Shown in pieces: positions 28,004-38,574 of a stretch of DNA of 64,000 nt. Made by a program: the position numbers and the translations under genes. The DNA comes from Usitatibacter sp035624355 (GTDB lineage: Bacteria; Pseudomonadota; Gammaproteobacteria; Burkholderiales; Usitatibacteraceae): NCBI GenBank assembly GCA_035624355.1, contig DASPRQ010000027.1:1-64000 (forward strand), written 5' to 3'. The number at the start of each line of letters is the position of its first letter. The stretch's first letter is position 1. Under the pieces are notes generated by a model. The model ran no database searches. It saw only the letters and a list, made by a program, of their open reading frames with translations, and was not told the origin of the DNA.

Positions 28004-28366
28004 GGGCGGTCCCCGGCAAGGAGCCTCTCGAGGGTGTCAAGCAGCTCGCGTATGTTAACGGGTTTGCCCACGTACGCGTCGAATCCGGCCGCGAGGATGC
28101 GCCGGCGATCGGGATCCATCACGGAGGCGGTGACGGCCACCGCGGGGAAGGGCGCGCGGCCGTCGGCGCGCAGCGCCGCGAGCAGGTCGAAGCCGTTGAT
28201 GCCCGGCAGCTGGATGTCGAGCAGCGCCGCGTCGGGACGCTTCGCGCTCGCCTCGAGGATGCCCAGCTCGCCGCTTTCCACGGCCGCCACCTCGTAGCCG
28301 TGCCAGCCGAGCACGTCGGTGAGCAGGCGCCGGCTCTTCTCGTCGTCCTCGACCACGAGGATGCGC

Positions 28367-28374
<8 letters not shown>
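28000..28374 (-). CDS. single-domain response regulator
   Basis: 124 residues consisting of one receiver domain: acidic pair at 10-11, phospho-acceptor Asp53 in LLDIQLPG, and the KP pair near residue 104. No output domain is present. It lies between the histidine kinase and the receiver-cyclase, and could be a phosphate sink, a relay, or a diffusible regulator acting on another protein. It overlaps the kinase gene by 8 nt and the cyclase gene by 4 nt. Confidence 0.9.
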
Positions 28375-29965
<1,591 letters not shown>

Positions 29966-30060
29966 GCGCTAAGTTTGTCACGGCCCCGCGTCCGGCGCAC
30001 CCGCGATTCCTACCCCCGCGGGTGGGGACGGGGGGACTCCCGCCACCTATCCTGCGAGGC

Positions 30061-30816
30061 ATGGAGATGCCGCCCTTCGCCGAGCGCCTGCTCGCCTGCG
30101 CCGCCACCCTCGGCCGCGGCGCCCGCGCGGGCTACCTCATGCGCCGCGCCGCCTCGAGCGAGGACTGGGCGGCCGTGAGGGCCCTGCGCCGGGCGGCCCT
30201 CGCGAGCCACGGAGACATCGCGCCGGCGGCCGGCGATTGGGAGGGCGATCGCCACGATGCGGCGCCCGGGACGCGCACCTTCCTGCTCCTCAAGGACGGG
30301 CGCCCGGTCGGCTCCACCCGCGCGAGCTGCACGACGCCCGCCGCGCCGCAGCGGCTGCCGGCGATGGACGCCTTCGAGCGGGATCTCGCCCCCATGGCGG
30401 AAGCCGGTGCGGTGGTGGAGGCAGGCCTCACGGTGGTCGATCCGGACGCGCCCGATCCGATGGCGGCGGCCTTCCATCTCTTCAAGGCCCACATGCTCGC
30501 ATGCGCCTCGTGCGAGGCCGCCTGGCTCGTCGCCGCCGTGCGCGAGACCCGGATCGGCTTCTACCGGCGGGTCCTCGGCATGGAGATCCTGGGCGGCGCC
30601 GAGAAGGTCCCCGGCCTTGCGGTGCCGCGGGTGCTCATGGGACTTCGCTTCCGGGAGCGCGCGCCCGATCTCGCGAAGCGCATCCCGCTGCTCTCGTTCA
30701 CCGAGCGCGACGAGCGCCGCTACGCCGCCCGCGGCGAGGTGGCCTTCGAAGCAGGGCGTTCCGCTGCCCCGGCGCGCGAGCCCCGAGGCGGGCCCGTTGC
30801 GATTCACCGAGCGTGA
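30061..30816 (+). CDS. N-acyl amino acid synthase-like (FeeM/GNAT-fold) protein
   Basis: 251 residues. The central part resembles the GNAT-like fold shared by FeeM N-acyl amino acid synthases and AHL synthases: LMRRAASSEDWAAVRALRRAAL in outline, a cofactor strand (TFLLLKDGRPVGSTR), VVEAGLTVVDP, and IGFYRRVLGMEILG. These enzymes transfer acyl chains from acyl-ACP to amino acids. No residue assigns a substrate. The gene is divergent from the kinase operon and upstream of a methyltransferase, so an acylated, possibly methylated signal or lipid is plausible. A related family accompanies exosortase systems, but none is seen here. Confidence 0.65.
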   Translation: MEMPPFAERLLACAATLGRGARAGYLMRRAASSEDWAAVRALRRAALASHGDIAPAAGDWEGDRHDAAPGTRTFLLLKDGRPVGSTRASCTTPAAPQRLPAMDAFERDLAPMAEAGAVVEAGLTVVDPDAPDPMAAAFHLFKAHMLACASCEAAWLVAAVRETRIGFYRRVLGMEILGGAEKVPGLAVPRVLMGLRFRERAPDLAKRIPLLSFTERDERRYAARGEVAFEAGRSAAPAREPRGGPVAIHRA

Positions 30817-30883
30817 CCCCGGCGCCGGTCGCGTCGCCCCGCCGGAGGACGACGAAGCGACGCGGACCATCGCACGGCTCGGC

Positions 30884-31777
30884 ATGGACGACGTCCTCGA
30901 GGCCGCCCGTGCGGGCGGCCTCGACGCGGCCCTCGCGCGCCTCGTCCGGTCGCTCGCCGGGGTAAAGGCGAGCGTCGGCCCGCGGACGTGGTCGCGGGTG
31001 CTCGCGGCGGCGCGGGCCCATCCCCTGCGCGGGTTCCTCCACCTCGACCCCTTCACGCTGCGCTGCTACGCGCGCCCCGGCGGGCAGGCGGGCGACGCGG
31101 CGGCGCTCGACTACGCCCTGCGCCCCCGCGAGCTCTCGATGCCCCTTTCCGATCCGGTCGCGGCGCTGCACCAGTGCATGATCCGCGGCCAGACGGCGCG
31201 CGCGCTGCGCTATCGCCGCGACTGCCTCGCGCGCGCGATCGAGGAGGCGGCCGAGAAATGCGATCGCCCGCCCCGCATCCTCGCGGCCGGATGCGGCCAC
31301 CTGCGCGAATGCGACGGCGTCCTCGCGTTCGGGACGAGGCGCATCGGGCGCATCATCGCGCTCGATGCCGACCCCGACGCCCTCGAGCGCGTGCGACGCG
31401 ACTACGCGAGCCTGCCCGTGGTCGCGCACGTGGGCTCGGTGCGCGACCTCGTGCGCGGCGCGGACGGCTTCGCGGACATGGATCTCGTGTACTGCTCCGG
31501 CCTCATGGAATCGCTGCCGCAGGAGGCCGCCGCGGCGCTCGCGCGATCGCTCTTCTCGGCGCTGCGCCCCGGCGGGACGCTCGTCGTCACGCAGTTCCTC
31601 GCGGGCCTCGCCGAGGCCGCCTTCCTCGAGGTCTACATGGACTGGCACATGACCTACCGCACGAAGGCCGAGGCGATGGCCCTGGTCGAGCCGCTCCTTC
31701 CCGAAGCGCCCCTCGGCTGCAGCTACCAGGAAAGCCCCGAGGCGACGCTGTGCGCGATCAGCCTGCAGAGGCGCTGA
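30884..31777 (+). CDS. SAM-dependent methyltransferase (class I)
   Basis: 297 residues from the ATG at 30884. A TTG at 30797, overlapping the previous gene, would add 29 residues; no clear ribosome-binding site decides between them. The C-terminal two thirds form a class I methyltransferase: ILAAGCGHLRECD (motif I), IALDADPDAL (motif II), DMDLVYCSGLME (motif IV) and LRPGGTLVVTQF. The helical N-terminal part is unrecognised. The gene follows the N-acyl amino acid synthase-like gene and probably modifies the same product. The target is unknown. Confidence 0.75.
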   Translation: MDDVLEAARAGGLDAALARLVRSLAGVKASVGPRTWSRVLAAARAHPLRGFLHLDPFTLRCYARPGGQAGDAAALDYALRPRELSMPLSDPVAALHQCMIRGQTARALRYRRDCLARAIEEAAEKCDRPPRILAAGCGHLRECDGVLAFGTRRIGRIIALDADPDALERVRRDYASLPVVAHVGSVRDLVRGADGFADMDLVYCSGLMESLPQEAAAALARSLFSALRPGGTLVVTQFLAGLAEAAFLEVYMDWHMTYRTKAEAMALVEPLLPEAPLGCSYQESPEATLCAISLQRR

Positions 31778-31793
31778 GGCGCGGCACGGCCGC

Positions 31794-33377
31794 TCAGAAC
31801 CCGATCGCGCAGCCGTCCTTGCGGTGGTCGGAGGCGGCGCAGTAGCCGTCGTCGAGGCGGTAGATGAGCTGCGCGCCGCCGAACCCGAACTGCGGGCGGT
31901 CGGGCGGAACGATGCGGTGGCCGCGGCGCAGGAGCTCCTCCTTCACGGTCGCTCCCACCGAGTCCTCCACGCTCACGGTGCAGTCCCAGTTCACGATCCA
32001 GCGCGGGGCGTCCGAGCAGGCCTGCGGGTTCTGGTTGTAGTCCACGAGGCGCACGACCATCTGCACGTGGCCCTGGGGCTGCATCACGCCGCCCATCACG
32101 CCGAAGCTCATCACCGGCTGGCCGTCGCGCGTGAGGAAGCCCGGGATGATGGTCTGGTACGGCCGTCGGCGCGGCGCGACGCGGTTCACGTGGCCGGCCT
32201 CGAGCGTGAAGCTCGCGCCGCGGTTCTGCAGGCTGATGCCGGTGCCCGGCACCACGACGCCCGAGCCGAAGCCCATGTAGTTCGACTGGATGAACGAGAG
32301 CATCATGCCGCGCTCGTCGGCGGCCGTGAGGTAGACGGTCCCGCCGTCGCGGGGGATCGCGGCGCCCGGGGCGGACGCGCGCTTCATGTCGATCCTCTTC
32401 GCGGCCTCGGCGAGGCGCGCATCGTCGAGCATCTCCGCGGGCGTCGTGCGCATCGACTCGGGATCGGCGACCTCGCGCCACACGTCGGCGAAGGCGAGCT
32501 TCATGGCCTCGATCTGCAGGTGGAGGCTGTCGGCCGAGTCGGGCGGAAGCGAGGCCACGTCGTGGTGCCGGAGGATGCCCAGCGCGATCAGCGCGGCGAT
32601 GCCCTGGCCGTTGGGCGGCATCTCGTGCAGCCGCCAGCCGCGGTAGTCGACCGAGACCGGGTCGGTCCAGTCGCACTTGTGCGCGGCGAGGTCCTCCTGC
32701 GTCATCGCGCCGTCGTCGGCGCGGCTCGCGAGCGCGATGCGCTCCGCGAGCGCGCCGCGGTAGAAGCTGTCCCCGCGGGTCGCCGCGATGTCCTCGAGCG
32801 TCTCGGCCTGCTGCGGGCAATAGAAGCGCTCTCCCGCGTAGGGCGCGCGGTCCTTGGGGAGGAACGTCCAGCAGAACTCCGAGAAGCCCTTGTAGGTCGG
32901 GGCCTGGCTCGCCCAGCTCATCGCGGTGATCGGCGAGACCATGAAGCTCTCGCGCGCATAGCGGATCGCCGGCTCGAAGAGGGCCTCGAAGGGGAGCTTC
33001 CCGTAGCGGCGCGAGAGCGCCGCCCACGCGGAAACGCATCCGGGCACGGTGACCGAGTCCCAGCCCGCCACGGGCATCGACTTGCGCGCGGCGAACCGCT
33101 CGGGCGTCCAGCCCGCGGGCGCCCGTCCCGAGGCGTTGAGTCCCACGAGGCGCTGGCCGTCCCAGAGGATCGCGAAGGCGTCGGAGCCGATGCCGTTGGA
33201 GGTCGGCTCCACGACGGTGAGCGTGATGGCGGCGGCGAGCCCCGCGTCCACGGCGTTGCCGCCGCGCGCGAGCATCGAGAGTCCCGCTTGCGCGGCGAGC
33301 GGCTGCGAGGTCGCGACCGCGTTCTTCGCGAGAACGGGCATGCGCTGCGACCGATACGGGAAATCCCAGGAGAACAT
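31794..33377 (-). CDS. gamma-glutamyltransferase family protein (YwrD-like)
   Basis: 527-residue Ntn-hydrolase proenzyme. The autocleavage/nucleophile threonine is in DGGTVYL, which would divide it into large and small subunits. GGNAVDAGLAAAITLTVVEP and NGIGSDAF are typical. The ATG at 33377 gives no signal peptide, so it is probably cytosolic, unlike periplasmic Ggt; longer frames upstream lie across the opposite-strand gene. Cytosolic members may act on glutathione or other gamma-glutamyl compounds. It is divergent from the haloacid dehalogenase with a 64-nt spacer. Confidence 0.9.
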   Translation of the reverse strand: MFSWDFPYRSQRMPVLAKNAVATSQPLAAQAGLSMLARGGNAVDAGLAAAITLTVVEPTSNGIGSDAFAILWDGQRLVGLNASGRAPAGWTPERFAARKSMPVAGWDSVTVPGCVSAWAALSRRYGKLPFEALFEPAIRYARESFMVSPITAMSWASQAPTYKGFSEFCWTFLPKDRAPYAGERFYCPQQAETLEDIAATRGDSFYRGALAERIALASRADDGAMTQEDLAAHKCDWTDPVSVDYRGWRLHEMPPNGQGIAALIALGILRHHDVASLPPDSADSLHLQIEAMKLAFADVWREVADPESMRTTPAEMLDDARLAEAAKRIDMKRASAPGAAIPRDGGTVYLTAADERGMMLSFIQSNYMGFGSGVVVPGTGISLQNRGASFTLEAGHVNRVAPRRRPYQTIIPGFLTRDGQPVMSFGVMGGVMQPQGHVQMVVRLVDYNQNPQACSDAPRWIVNWDCTVSVEDSVGATVKEELLRRGHRIVPPDRPQFGFGGAQLIYRLDDGYCAASDHRKDGCAIGF

Positions 33378-33441
33378 CGGGCGACGGATGAAAGCGGGGC
33401 GAAAGGTCCAATGGTAGCATCGCCGAAAAGGGGGAGGCTCA

Positions 33442-34116
33442 ATGGGCACGGGGGTTTCGGCGCTCGTCTTCGACGCGTACGGCACGCTCTTCGACGTGCA
33501 TTCGGTGGCGCGCCTGGCCGAAACGCTCTTCCCCGGCAAGGGCGCGACGATCTCCGCGGCGTGGCGGACGAAGCAGCTCGAATACTCGTGGCTGCGCACG
33601 CTGATGGAGCGCTACGAGGACTTCAGCCGCGTGACGCGCGCCGCCCTCGACTGGGCGCTCGAATCCGCGGGCGTCGAGGCCGACGATGCGGCGCGGCGCG
33701 ACCTGCTCGCGGAATACCGGCGGCTCGCCCCGTTTCCCGAGGTGGCCGGAGTGCTCGAGTCGCTCGCCCGCACGCGCCCGCTCGCCATCCTGTCCAACGG
33801 GCACCCGGAGATGCTCGACGCCGTGGTGGACCACAACGGCCTGCGCGGGCACTTCCGCGGCGGCGTGCTGAGCGTGCATCCCGCGCGGCGCTTCAAGCCC
33901 GATCCGTCGGTCTACCGCATCGCCGAGGAAGCGCTCGGCGTCCCGCGCGCGCTCATGGGCTTCGTGTCGTCGAACGGCTGGGACGCGGCGGGGGCGCGCT
34001 CCTTCGGGTTCCGCGCCTACTGGGTGAACCGCGCGGGGGCGCCGGTCGAAAGGCTCGGCGTGCGCCCCGACGCGGTGATCCGGGACTTGACCGAGCTCGA
34101 GGCCGCGCTCTCCTGA
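33442..34116 (+). CDS. L-2-haloacid dehalogenase (HAD type II)
   Basis: 224 residues. It should hydrolyse L-2-haloalkanoic acids to D-2-hydroxy acids with inversion. Every active-site position of the type II family is found: Asp11 (nucleophile, FDAYGTLFD), Thr15, Arg42, Ser118/Asn119 (LSNGHPE), Lys152 (RFKPDP), Tyr158, and Ser177/Asn178/Asp181 (SSNGWDA). Cytosolic, no signal. It is convergent with the dehydrogenase gene 18 nt away, which belongs to an operon that also has a fluoroacetate-dehalogenase-like enzyme. Confidence 0.88.
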   Translation: MGTGVSALVFDAYGTLFDVHSVARLAETLFPGKGATISAAWRTKQLEYSWLRTLMERYEDFSRVTRAALDWALESAGVEADDAARRDLLAEYRRLAPFPEVAGVLESLARTRPLAILSNGHPEMLDAVVDHNGLRGHFRGGVLSVHPARRFKPDPSVYRIAEEALGVPRALMGFVSSNGWDAAGARSFGFRAYWVNRAGAPVERLGVRPDAVIRDLTELEAALS

Positions 34117-34134
34117 GGGCGCGGCGGCGCGCGT

Positions 34135-35196
34135 TCACAGCGCTTCGGCGATCGCCCGGCCCACTTCCTGCGTTCCGGCGGCCCCGCCGAGGTCGCGCGT
34201 GCGCGGGCCTTCCCTGAGCACCGTCTCGATCGCGCGCACGATCGCCTGCGCCGCGTCCTCGTGGCCCAGGTGCTCGAGCATCATCGCCCCCGACCAGATC
34301 TGCCCGATGGGATTGGCGATCTTCTTCCCGTAGATGTCCGGGGCGCTTCCGTGCACGGGCTCGAAGCACGACGGGAACTCGCGCTCCGGATTGAGGTTCG
34401 CCGAGGGCGCGATGCCGATGGTGCCGGTGCACGCGGGGCCCAGGTCGGAGAGGATGTCGCCGAAGAGGTTCGAGCCCACGACGACGTCGAACCAGTCGGG
34501 GTGCTGCACGAAGTGCGCGGTGAGGATGTCGATGTGGTACTGGGAAGTCTTCACGTCCGGGTATTCCGCGGAGATCGCGCGGAAGCGCTCGTCCCAGAAC
34601 GGCATCGTGATGGAGATGCCGTTCGACTTGGTGGCCGAGGTCACGTGCTTCCTCGCGCGCGTCCTCGCGAGCTCGAAGGCGTAGCGCATGATGCGGTCGG
34701 TCCCGCGCTTCGAGAAGATCGAAAGCTGGGTGGCGAGCTCGTTCTCCGTGCCCGAGTACATGCGGCCGCCCGCGTTCGAGTACTCGCCCTCGTTGTTCTC
34801 GCGCACCACCCAGAAGTCGATGTCGCCGGGCTTGCGGCCGGCGAGCGGGCTCGCGACACCCGGCATGAGGCGCACGGGCCGCAGGTTCACGTAGAGCTGG
34901 AACTCCCTCCGGATCGGGATGAGCAGCCCCCAGAGCGACACGTGGTCCGGCACGCCCGGAAATCCCACGGCGCCGAGGAAGATCGCGTCGTGGGCGCGGA
35001 TCTGCGCGAGGCCGTCCTCGGGCATCATCCGCCCGTGCCTCCGGTAGTACTCGCAACTCCACGGCTTCTCGTCCCAGGCGAGCGCGAAGCCGAACTTGCG
35101 CGCGGCCGCCTCGAGCACGCGCTGCCCCTCGGGCACGACCTCCTTGCCGATGCCGTCGCCGGCGATCACCGCGATGCGATGGGTGGGGTTCGTCAT
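34135..35196 (-). CDS. tartrate/D-malate dehydrogenase-type decarboxylating dehydrogenase
   Basis: 353-residue member of the isocitrate/isopropylmalate dehydrogenase family. AGDGIGKEV (NAD site), FLGAVGFPGVPDHVSLWGLL in outline, NLRPVRL, ENNEGEY and the metal site GSNLFGDILSDL place it with TtuC/DmlA tartrate or D-malate dehydrogenases rather than LeuB. It oxidatively decarboxylates 2-hydroxy diacids using NAD+ and Mn2+. The ATG at 35196 overlaps the stop of the dehalogenase-like gene by 4 nt, making it third in a ligase-dehalogenase-dehydrogenase operon. Confidence 0.9.
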   Translation of the reverse strand: MTNPTHRIAVIAGDGIGKEVVPEGQRVLEAAARKFGFALAWDEKPWSCEYYRRHGRMMPEDGLAQIRAHDAIFLGAVGFPGVPDHVSLWGLLIPIRREFQLYVNLRPVRLMPGVASPLAGRKPGDIDFWVVRENNEGEYSNAGGRMYSGTENELATQLSIFSKRGTDRIMRYAFELARTRARKHVTSATKSNGISITMPFWDERFRAISAEYPDVKTSQYHIDILTAHFVQHPDWFDVVVGSNLFGDILSDLGPACTGTIGIAPSANLNPEREFPSCFEPVHGSAPDIYGKKIANPIGQIWSGAMMLEHLGHEDAAQAIVRAIETVLREGPRTRDLGGAAGTQEVGRAIAEAL

Positions 35197-36083
35197 CGGA
35201 AGAATTCCTCCAGCTCCCCGGCCACGAGGTCGGGGACCTCCTCGGGAAGATAATGCCCCGCGGGCAGGGCCCGGCCGCGCACGTCGTCGGCGACGCGGCG
35301 CCATTCGTCGAGGGGCTCGAAGCAGCGCTCGACCACGCCCTTCGCGCCCCAGAGCGCGAGCAGCGGGCAGCGCACGCGGCGCCCCGCGTCGCGATCCGCG
35401 CGGTCGTGCTCGAGGTCGATGGAGGCGGCCGCGCGGTAGTCCTCGCAGCTCGCGTGCACCATGCCGGGCGTGAAGCAGCGCACGTACTCCGCCCACGCCT
35501 CGGGCGCGAAGGGAGCGAGCCCCGCGCTGCCCGATCCCATCTTCGCGGGCAGGATGCAGTCGATGGCGTTGCCGATCATCCGCTCGGGAACGGGCGCGGG
35601 CAGGATGAGGAAGAACCAGTGCCAGTAGGCGCGCGCGAACGCCTCGTCGGTCTGCTCGTACATCGCGAGCGTGGGCGCGATGTCGAGCACCGCGACCTTC
35701 TCCACGCGATCGGGATGGTCGACGCAGAGGCGATGCGCGACGCGCCCCCCGCGGTCGTGGCCGGCGAGGAAGAAGCGCCCATGGCCGAGGGACGCCATCA
35801 GCTCCACCTGGTCGGCAGCCATCGCGCGCTTGGAATACGTCGCGTGGTCCGGGGTGGCCGCGGGCTTGCCCGAGTCGCCGTAGCCGCGCAGGTCGGAGGC
35901 GACCAGGTTGAAGCGCTGCGCGAGGCGGGGCGCGATCTTGTGCCAGATGGCGTGCGTCTGCGGGTAGCCATGCAGCAGCAGGAGGGCCGGCGCGTCGCGC
36001 CGCGGCCCCACCACGGCGTGGATGTCGGCGCCGGAGGTGCGCACGAGATGCGAGGTGAATCCGGGAAAGAGCATGGCCGTCAT
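35193..36083 (-). CDS. fluoroacetate dehalogenase-like alpha/beta hydrolase
   Basis: 296 residues. It carries the residues known from fluoroacetate dehalogenases: nucleophile Asp110 with Arg111 and Arg114 (GHDRGGR), Asp134, His155-Trp156 in YWHWFF and Tyr216 (DYRA) for the halide pocket, and catalytic His277. Residues 110, 111, 114, 134, 155 and 156 have the same numbers as in the well-studied Rhodopseudomonas enzyme. Defluorination is therefore plausible, although most relatives are only tested on chloro- or epoxide substrates. It overlaps the acyl-CoA ligase upstream and the dehydrogenase downstream by 4 nt each. Confidence 0.82.
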   Translation of the reverse strand: MTAMLFPGFTSHLVRTSGADIHAVVGPRRDAPALLLLHGYPQTHAIWHKIAPRLAQRFNLVASDLRGYGDSGKPAATPDHATYSKRAMAADQVELMASLGHGRFFLAGHDRGGRVAHRLCVDHPDRVEKVAVLDIAPTLAMYEQTDEAFARAYWHWFFLILPAPVPERMIGNAIDCILPAKMGSGSAGLAPFAPEAWAEYVRCFTPGMVHASCEDYRAAASIDLEHDRADRDAGRRVRCPLLALWGAKGVVERCFEPLDEWRRVADDVRGRALPAGHYLPEEVPDLVAGELEEFFR

Positions 36084-37552
36084 CGTAGTGCGCCGGCGGG
36101 GTCCGCGGCGAGCGCCGCGCGCAACTCGCCTTTCACCACCTTGCCGTAGTTGTTCTTGGGCAGGCTCGCCACGAACCGGTACTCGCGGGGGCGCTTGAAG
36201 CGCGCGATGTGCTCGAGGCAGAGGCGGTCGAGCTCGGCCGGATCGGGGGCAGCGCCACGGGCCACGACGAACGCGACGACCGATTCGCCCCACTCGGGAT
36301 CGGGGCGACCCACCACCGCCGCTTCCGCCACGGCCGCGTGGCGCAGCAGCACCTCCTCCACCTCGCGCGGATAGATGTTCGAGCCGCCGCTCACGATGAG
36401 GTCCTTGCTGCGGTCCCGCAGGGTGAGGAAGCCGTCCTCGTCGAAGGCGCCCAGGTCGCCGGTCCACAACCAGCCGTCCCGCAGCGCGGCCGCGGTGGCG
36501 GCGGGGTTGCGCCAGTAGCCCGACATGACGACGTCGCCGCGCACGCACACCTCGCCGACCTCGCCGGCGGGAAGGGCGCGCCCCCCGGGATCGCGCACCG
36601 TGACCTCCACCACCGCCTGCGGAAGCCCCACCGAGGCGAGGCGCTCGCGATGGCGCGGATGCGCGCGGTCGGCATGGTGGCGCTTCGTGAGCGCCGTGAT
36701 CGTCATGGGGCTCTCGCCCTGGCCGTAGATCTGCGCGAGGCGCTCGCCCAGGGCGCGCGTGGCGAGCTCGAGGTCGGAGAGGTACATCGGGCCGCCGCCG
36801 TAGACGAGCGTCTGCAATCCGGCGGCGCGCGCCCCTGAGGCCGCCGCGGCCTCCGCGAGGCGCTTGACCATCGTGGGCGCGGCGAAGAGCGAGACGCGCG
36901 CGTGGGCGTCGAGCAGCTCCAGCACCTCGCGCGCGTCGAAGCCGCCCGATTCCGGAACGACCTGCGCGGCGACCTTCACGAGGTGCGTGAACGTGTAGAG
37001 CCCCGAGCCGTGGGACATGGGAGCGGCGTGCAGGAGGCGCCCCTCGCGCGCCACTTCGTCCACGTCGCAGAAGTAGCCGAGCGTCATCTGCGCGAGGTTG
37101 CGGTGCGAGAGCATCGCGCCCTTGGGCCGCCCCGTCGTGCCGCTCGTATAGAAGAGCCAGGCGAGCGAGGCGGGGTCCGTCTCGGCGCGCTCCATGGGCT
37201 CGGCCGCGGCGATCTCGGCGAGCTGCGCCGGATCCTCGATCACGAGGCGGGCGCCGGAGTCCTCGACGATGTAGGCGACCTCCTTCGGGTGCAGCTTCGC
37301 GTTCACGGGCACGGCGGCGAGCCCCGCCCACCAGATGGCGTACAGCGCCTCGAGGTACTCGGGGGCGTTGCGCATCGCGATCGCCACGCGCTCGCCCGGG
37401 GCGAGGCCCGCCCGCACGCGCAGCCCCGCGGCGAGCCGCGCCACGCGTCCCGCGAGCTCGCCGTAGCGGGCCCATTCGGAGCGCCCGAGCAGGATCGCCG
37501 CCCCCGACGGATCGGAGCGGGCGGCGCGCTCGAGCCAGGCCGCGACGTTCAT
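36080..37552 (-). CDS. acyl-CoA synthetase (AMP-forming)
   Basis: 490 residues from the ATG at 37552 (MNVAAWL); an ATG at 37570 would add six. It is an ANL-superfamily ligase with P-loop YTSGTTGRPKGA, WTGDLGAFDEDGFL, the hinge RDRSKDLIVSGG and the catalytic lysine in LPKNNYGKVVKGEL. It should activate a carboxylic acid to its CoA thioester; the substrate is unknown. It is first in an operon with the dehalogenase-like hydrolase and the decarboxylating dehydrogenase, so a (halo)acid degradation pathway is a reasonable guess. Divergent from BPH with a 68-nt spacer. Confidence 0.9.
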   Translation of the reverse strand: MNVAAWLERAARSDPSGAAILLGRSEWARYGELAGRVARLAAGLRVRAGLAPGERVAIAMRNAPEYLEALYAIWWAGLAAVPVNAKLHPKEVAYIVEDSGARLVIEDPAQLAEIAAAEPMERAETDPASLAWLFYTSGTTGRPKGAMLSHRNLAQMTLGYFCDVDEVAREGRLLHAAPMSHGSGLYTFTHLVKVAAQVVPESGGFDAREVLELLDAHARVSLFAAPTMVKRLAEAAAASGARAAGLQTLVYGGGPMYLSDLELATRALGERLAQIYGQGESPMTITALTKRHHADRAHPRHRERLASVGLPQAVVEVTVRDPGGRALPAGEVGEVCVRGDVVMSGYWRNPAATAAALRDGWLWTGDLGAFDEDGFLTLRDRSKDLIVSGGSNIYPREVEEVLLRHAAVAEAAVVGRPDPEWGESVVAFVVARGAAPDPAELDRLCLEHIARFKRPREYRFVASLPKNNYGKVVKGELRAALAADPAGALR

Positions 37553-37620
37553 GGAGCGATTCTGCCTCATGCGCGCCGTGGCCGTAGAATGCGCTTTTTC
37601 GCTCCCGCCCCAGCCGCGCC

Positions 37621-38190
37621 ATGACCACGATCGTCGTCGTGCGAAAGGGCGATGTCGCCGCGATAGCGGCCGACTCGCTCACGACCTTCGGCACTACCCG
37701 CCTCGCCCCGGCCTACGACCGCCATCCCCAGAAGGTCACCGCCTACGGCGACTCCTTCATCGGCGTGGCCGGGAGCGCGGCGCACCAGCTGGTGCTCGAG
37801 AACGTGCTCGAGCGCACCCCGAACCTGGATTTCCACGGGAAGGCGGCGATCTACGAGACGTTCCGGCGCCTGCACCCCGTGCTCAAGGACGAGGCGTTCC
37901 TCAACCCGAAGGAGGAGGAGGACGATCCCTACGAGTCGAGCCAGATGACGGTGCTGGTGGCGAACCCCTGGGGCATCTTCGCGGTGTACTCGATGCGCGA
38001 GGTGTTCGAGTTCGAGCGCTTCTGGGCGATCGGCTCGGGACGCGACTTCGCGCTGGGCGCCATGTTCACCGTGTACGACCGGGCGAAGAGCGCCGAGGCG
38101 GTGGCGCGGGCGGGCGTGCTGGCGGGGGCGGAGTTCGACACCGGAACCTGCGAGCCCATCGCGCTGCACGAGGTGCGGATCACGCGCTGA
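37621..38190 (+). CDS. betaproteobacterial proteasome homologue (BPH)
   Basis: 189 residues with the Ntn-hydrolase fold of proteasome beta subunits and HslV. The N-terminus is MTTIVVVRKGD: removal of Met exposes the catalytic threonine. ADSLTTFG and AIGSGRDFALGAM correspond to HslV and Anbu landmarks. Length and lineage fit BPH, a self-compartmentalising complex described from betaproteobacteria. No ATPase partner gene is adjacent. A -10-like TAGAAT lies at 37585-37590. The stop shares a base with the start of the Hsp15-like gene (TGATG). Confidence 0.85.
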   Translation: MTTIVVVRKGDVAAIAADSLTTFGTTRLAPAYDRHPQKVTAYGDSFIGVAGSAAHQLVLENVLERTPNLDFHGKAAIYETFRRLHPVLKDEAFLNPKEEEDDPYESSQMTVLVANPWGIFAVYSMREVFEFERFWAIGSGRDFALGAMFTVYDRAKSAEAVARAGVLAGAEFDTGTCEPIALHEVRITR

Positions 38191-38564
38191 TGCGCCTCGA
38201 CAAGTGGCTCTGGGCCGCACGCTTCTTCAGGACGCGCACGCTCGCCGCCGAGGCCATCGCCGCGGGGCATGTCTCGGTGAACGGCGAACGCGCCAAAGCG
38301 GCGAAGGCCCTGCGCGAAGGCGACCGCGTGGTCGTGCGCCGGCCGCCCTTCGAGCGGACGGTCGTCGTGCGCTCCCTCGCCGAGCGGCGCGGCCCGGCCC
38401 CGGAGGCGGCGCGCCTCTACGAGGAGTCGCCGGAGAGCCTCGCGCGCGCGGCCGCGCTCGCCGCCGAGATGAAGGCGCTCCCCGCCCCGCGCTTCAAGGG
38501 CCGGCCCACGAAGAAGACGCGGAGGGACTACGAGAAGTGGTTGCACAGTGGAGATGACGAATGA
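38190..38564 (+). CDS. hslR: S4-domain RNA-binding protein, Hsp15-like
   Basis: 124 residues. The S4 domain opens with MRLDKWLWAARFFRTR and contains AGHVSVNGERAKAAKALREGD; a basic C-terminus (KGRPTKKTRRDYEKW) follows, as in Hsp15. Hsp15 binds free 50S subunits carrying nascent chains after heat shock. Overlap with BPH (TGATG) implies coupled translation, linking this ribosome-rescue protein to a proteasome-like protease. Repeat locus B begins 10 nt after the stop. Confidence 0.9.
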   Translation: MRLDKWLWAARFFRTRTLAAEAIAAGHVSVNGERAKAAKALREGDRVVVRRPPFERTVVVRSLAERRGPAPEAARLYEESPESLARAAALAAEMKALPAPRFKGRPTKKTRRDYEKWLHSGDDE

Positions 38565-38574
38565 AAGCGGGATC

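Noticed and set aside
30797..30883. TTG start for the methyltransferase, overlapping the previous gene
   Set aside because: The added residues match nothing I recognise and no ribosome-binding site supports it. The ATG at 30884 is kept, with the alternative noted.
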